Shown in pieces: positions 5,688 through 7,992 of a stretch of DNA of 7,992 nucleotides (positions within the stretch are counted from its first letter, which is position 1; every line of letters begins with the position of its first letter). The position numbers were made by a program, and so were the translations under genes. The notes under the pieces were generated by a model that worked only from the letters and a program-made list of their open reading frames with translations, searched no databases and had not been told where the DNA came from. The stretch is from Clostridia bacterium (GTDB taxonomy: Bacteria > Bacillota_A > Clostridia > Oscillospirales > CAG-382), in contig JAGACN010000073.1 of the NCBI GenBank assembly GCA_017614095.1, positions 1 through 7,992 on the forward strand, in the 5' to 3' direction.

Positions 5688-7315
5688 TCCGGGTCACCTG
5701 GAAACAGCCGCCGTCGGAGGGCCCATGCCGTCCGGAAACGGCGAAACGGAAACTCGCGAATGCGCTGCGCCTCTCACCGGAGGCGTTTTCCGTTTGCCTG
5801 CGGAAGGTATCCGTCGACGCGCGGAAAAGTCCCGCGGCAGCCCGGAAACAGCCTGTATTCGTCTGCACGGCGGACGTTTCCTTTGCGCATCCGGCGGATG
5901 AGGAACGCGTCCTGTCGGCGCATCCGAAATCGGTTTCGGCCGTGCGTGTCTCTCCGGAGGAGCCCTACCGCTTTCCGGATCCGGTCCGTCCGCGGGAATC
6001 ATCCGACCGCCCGCTGATCGTCGGGTCCGGGCCGTCCGGACTCTTCTGCGCGCTGATGCTGGCGCGCGCCGGATACCGGCCGGTCGTATTGGAGCGCGGG
6101 GCGTGCATGGACGAACGGGTCGCCGCCGTGGAGTCCTTCTTCCGGGGCGGACCGCTGCAGCCGGACGCGAATATCCAGTTCGGCGAAGGCGGGGCCGGGA
6201 CCTTTTCGGACGGAAAACTGAATACGAATATCCGCGACCGTTCCTTCCGGGGCGCTTTCATCCTGGAGGAGTTCGTCCGTGCCGGAGCGCCGGAGGAGAT
6301 CCTGTGGACGAACAAACCGCACATCGGAACGGACGAACTGCGGAAAGTCATCGTCCGCATGCGGGAAGAGATCCGCTCGCTCGGCGGGGAAGTCCGCTTC
6401 CGGGCGCCGGTCAGAACGCTTTTGCTGAAACAGACGGAGACCGGACCCGCCGTTTGTGGCGTCCGGCTTGCAGACGGGGAGGAACTGCTTTCCGGGACCG
6501 TCGTGCTGGCCGTCGGACATTCCGCGCGGGACACCTTCCGGGAACTGGACAAACTGCATGTGCCGATGGAACGGAAACCGTTTTCCGTCGGGGTCCGCAT
6601 CGAACACAGACAGGAGAACATCGACCGCGCCCAGTACGGGGACTGCGTTCCCGGACTGCCGGCTGCGGACTACAAACTGGTCTGCAAAACGGAAAGCGGA
6701 AGGACGGTCTACACCTTCTGCATGTGTCCCGGCGGCGTCGTGGTCCCGGCCGCGTCCGATCCGGACGGGGTGGTGACCAACGGAATGAGCTACCACGCGC
6801 GGGACGGTGAGAACGCGAACGCGGCCCTGCTGTGCGAAGTGCTGCCGGAGGACCTGCCGGACGGCCTGTTCGCGGGCCTGTCCTTTCAGGAGGCGCTGGA
6901 GCGGAAGGCGTTCGCCGCAGGAGGCGGACAGCACCGGGCGCCGGCGCAGACGGTATCGGATTTCTTACATGGAAAAAAGACCGGATCGTTCGGCTCCGTC
7001 CGGCCGACCTACGCCCGCGGCGTGACCGGGACGGATCTGCAGGATCTGATTCCGCCCTTCGTGACGGAGGCGCTGAAAGAAGCCATTCCCGCTCTGGGGA
7101 AAATGCTGAAGGGGTTCGACGACCCGGACGCCGTTCTGACGGCCGTGGAGAGCCGGACGACCTCGCCGGTGCGCGTTCTCCGCGGAGAGGACGGCCAGTC
7201 GTCCGTGCGCGGGCTGTATCCCGTCGGCGAAGGCGCCGGATACGCGGGCGGCATCGTTTCCGCCGCGGTGGACGTATTGCGGTGCGCCGAAGGTATCGTA
7301 ACGCAAAACAGATAA
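5684..7315 (+). CDS. FAD-dependent dehydrogenase of the COG2509 type
   Basis: A 543-residue flavoprotein of the widespread but uncharacterised family annotated as NAD(P)/FAD-dependent oxidoreductase or 'uncharacterized FAD-dependent dehydrogenase'. The first 100 residues are the family's own N-terminal domain (MIRVTW...VSVDARKSP). The Rossmann dinucleotide site is LIVGSGPSG at 111-119, with Glu137 ending the second strand (VVLERG) as the expected ribose binder of FAD. The family block FGEGGAGTFSDGKL is at 166-179. Later come GGGQHRAPAQ, the SVRPTYARGVT stretch, and the C-terminal FAD-closing motif GEGAGYAGGI ending near residue 524. It is full length and shows no broken motif. The reaction is not known, even for the family as a whole. 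The start overlaps the DUF4434-like stop by ATGA and lacks a strong ribosome binding site of its own, so translation probably depends on the upstream gene. The stop codon runs directly into the terminator A-tract. Confidence 0.9.
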   Translation: MIRVTWKQPPSEGPCRPETAKRKLANALRLSPEAFSVCLRKVSVDARKSPAAARKQPVFVCTADVSFAHPADEERVLSAHPKSVSAVRVSPEEPYRFPDPVRPRESSDRPLIVGSGPSGLFCALMLARAGYRPVVLERGACMDERVAAVESFFRGGPLQPDANIQFGEGGAGTFSDGKLNTNIRDRSFRGAFILEEFVRAGAPEEILWTNKPHIGTDELRKVIVRMREEIRSLGGEVRFRAPVRTLLLKQTETGPAVCGVRLADGEELLSGTVVLAVGHSARDTFRELDKLHVPMERKPFSVGVRIEHRQENIDRAQYGDCVPGLPAADYKLVCKTESGRTVYTFCMCPGGVVVPAASDPDGVVTNGMSYHARDGENANAALLCEVLPEDLPDGLFAGLSFQEALERKAFAAGGGQHRAPAQTVSDFLHGKKTGSFGSVRPTYARGVTGTDLQDLIPPFVTEALKEAIPALGKMLKGFDDPDAVLTAVESRTTSPVRVLRGEDGQSSVRGLYPVGEGAGYAGGIVSAAVDVLRCAEGIVTQNR

Positions 7316-7317
7316 AA

Positions 7318-7342
7318 AAAAACGGCCGCGAAGGCCGTTTTT
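7318..7342. terminator. Bidirectional intrinsic terminator
   Basis: CGGCC (7323-7327) and GGCCG (7333-7337) form a stem around GCGAA, extended by five A-T pairs. Reading plus, it ends in five T residues; reading minus, the nine A residues at 7314-7322 become a T9 tract. It lies directly after the FAD dehydrogenase stop and 11 bases past the asnA stop, so it should serve both convergent genes. Confidence 0.9.
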
Positions 7343-7353
7343 CGTATCCTTGT

Positions 7354-7992
7354 TCAGAGCAGGATCACGCCCGCCTGTTCGCAGGCGGACCGCGTATCGG
7401 CGTCCCAGATGCTGGACTGCACCTCGCCGATGTGCGCGCAGCCGATCATCAGCATGCACAGCCGGGACTGTCCGATGCCGCCACCGATGGTCAGCGGCAG
7501 TTCCCCGCGTAGAAGGGCCTGATGGAAGGGATATTTCCGGCGGTCGTCGCAGCCGGACTCCCGCAATTGTCTGTCCAGCGATTCCGCGTCGACGCGGATG
7601 CCCATCGAGGAAACTTCGAAGCTGCGGTTCAGCGTGTCGTCCCAGTACAGGAGATCCCCGTTCAACGCCCAGTCGTCGTAGTCCGGGGCGCGTCCGTCGT
7701 GCGGCTTTCCGGATCTCAGCTTGCCGCCGATGCCGATGACGAAGACGGCCTTGTCCCGGTTATCGCCGCAAATGCGGCTTTCCCGTTCGGACGGGGACAG
7801 GTCCAGATAGCGGTCTTCCAGTTCCTGGGCGGAAACGAACAGCACCTGGCGCGGAAGGTCCGCTTTCAGGACGGGGAACTCGATCTTCAGCGTCTCGTTG
7901 GTCACGTAGATGCTGTTGGCGATCCGCTGCACGGTCTCCCGGAGGTATTCGGGCGTGCGGTCTTCCTTGCGGATGACTTTTTCCCAGTCCCA
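7354..7992 (-). CDS. asnA: Aspartate-ammonia ligase (asparagine synthetase A), C-terminal part, runs off right edge
   Basis: The C-terminal 212 residues of the ammonia-dependent asparagine synthetase, which makes asparagine from aspartate, ammonia and ATP in the cytoplasm and has a class II aminoacyl-tRNA-synthetase-like fold. The fragment opens with WDWEKVI, typical of the family. It carries HDGRAPDYDDW at about 98-108, the active-site strand SSMGIRVD at 128-135, FHQALLRGELPLTIGGG around 156-172, and the class II motif 3-like GGGIGQSRLCMLM at 170-182 with the ATP-binding arginine. The full protein is usually about 330-345 residues, so roughly 120-130 N-terminal residues and the promoter lie beyond the window. 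The C-terminus is complete and not frameshifted. It is convergent with the FAD dehydrogenase and shares its terminator. Confidence 0.96.
   Translation of the reverse strand, partial: WDWEKVIRKEDRTPEYLRETVQRIANSIYVTNETLKIEFPVLKADLPRQVLFVSAQELEDRYLDLSPSERESRICGDNRDKAVFVIGIGGKLRSGKPHDGRAPDYDDWALNGDLLYWDDTLNRSFEVSSMGIRVDAESLDRQLRESGCDDRRKYPFHQALLRGELPLTIGGGIGQSRLCMLMIGCAHIGEVQSSIWDADTRSACEQAGVILL

Noticed and set aside
5965..6934. Minus-strand frames opposite the FAD dehydrogenase
   Set aside because: Antisense of a full-length, motif-rich flavoprotein; the products are low-complexity Ser/Arg or Asp/Gln-rich.
1..7992. Search for tRNA, rRNA, CRISPR repeats, transposase, integrase, phage or toxin-antitoxin genes
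   Set aside because: No spaced direct repeats, cloverleaf pattern or recognisable mobile or defence protein was seen by eye.

Overview
The window is chromosomal-type bacterial DNA with GC-rich coding sequence and a few AT-rich control regions. Purine-rich Shine-Dalgarno sites, a consensus sigma-A promoter, an intrinsic terminator with T-tracts, and the gene families present (copper ATPase with a C-terminal HMA domain, DUF4434-type protein, COG2509-type FAD dehydrogenase, AsnA) together suggest a Firmicutes/Clostridia anaerobe, perhaps gut-associated. That placement is inference from content, not a phylogenetic result.

Layout. Left block (minus strand, 3292 down to 1): a Cu(I)-exporting P-type ATPase (copA) with a CopZ-like domain fused at its C-terminus, then an unrecognised 62-residue protein, then the N-terminal third or less of a family 2 glycoside hydrolase that runs off the left edge. 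The three are packed with an 8-base gap and an 11-base overlap and look translationally coupled. Centre (3293-3459): an AT-rich divergent control region with two back-to-back promoters and a perfect 7+2+7 dyad in the copA leader. Right block (plus strand, 3460 to 7315): a TerB-like protein, MTA/SAH nucleosidase (mtnN), a DUF4434-like putative glycosidase, and a large FAD-dependent dehydrogenase. The last two overlap by ATGA, and the block ends at a bidirectional terminator (7318-7342). Far right: the C-terminal two thirds of AsnA (asparagine synthetase A) on the minus strand, converging on the same terminator and running off the right edge.

How the genes work together. The left block joins copper detoxification (membrane export plus a chaperone-like domain) to a carbohydrate-degrading enzyme through a small unknown protein; a functional link is not evident. 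The right block mixes stress-type, methyl-cycle salvage, putative carbohydrate and redox genes and is best read as a housekeeping-like transcription unit. I found no RNA gene, CRISPR array, transposase, phage gene, integrase or attachment site, and no gene-free stretch over 300 bases. No clear new defence or mobile system is present. The most notable points are the copA/copZ fusion, which has an internal start and sits one base away from a split-gene arrangement, the unexplained dyad in the copA leader, and the small coupling protein.
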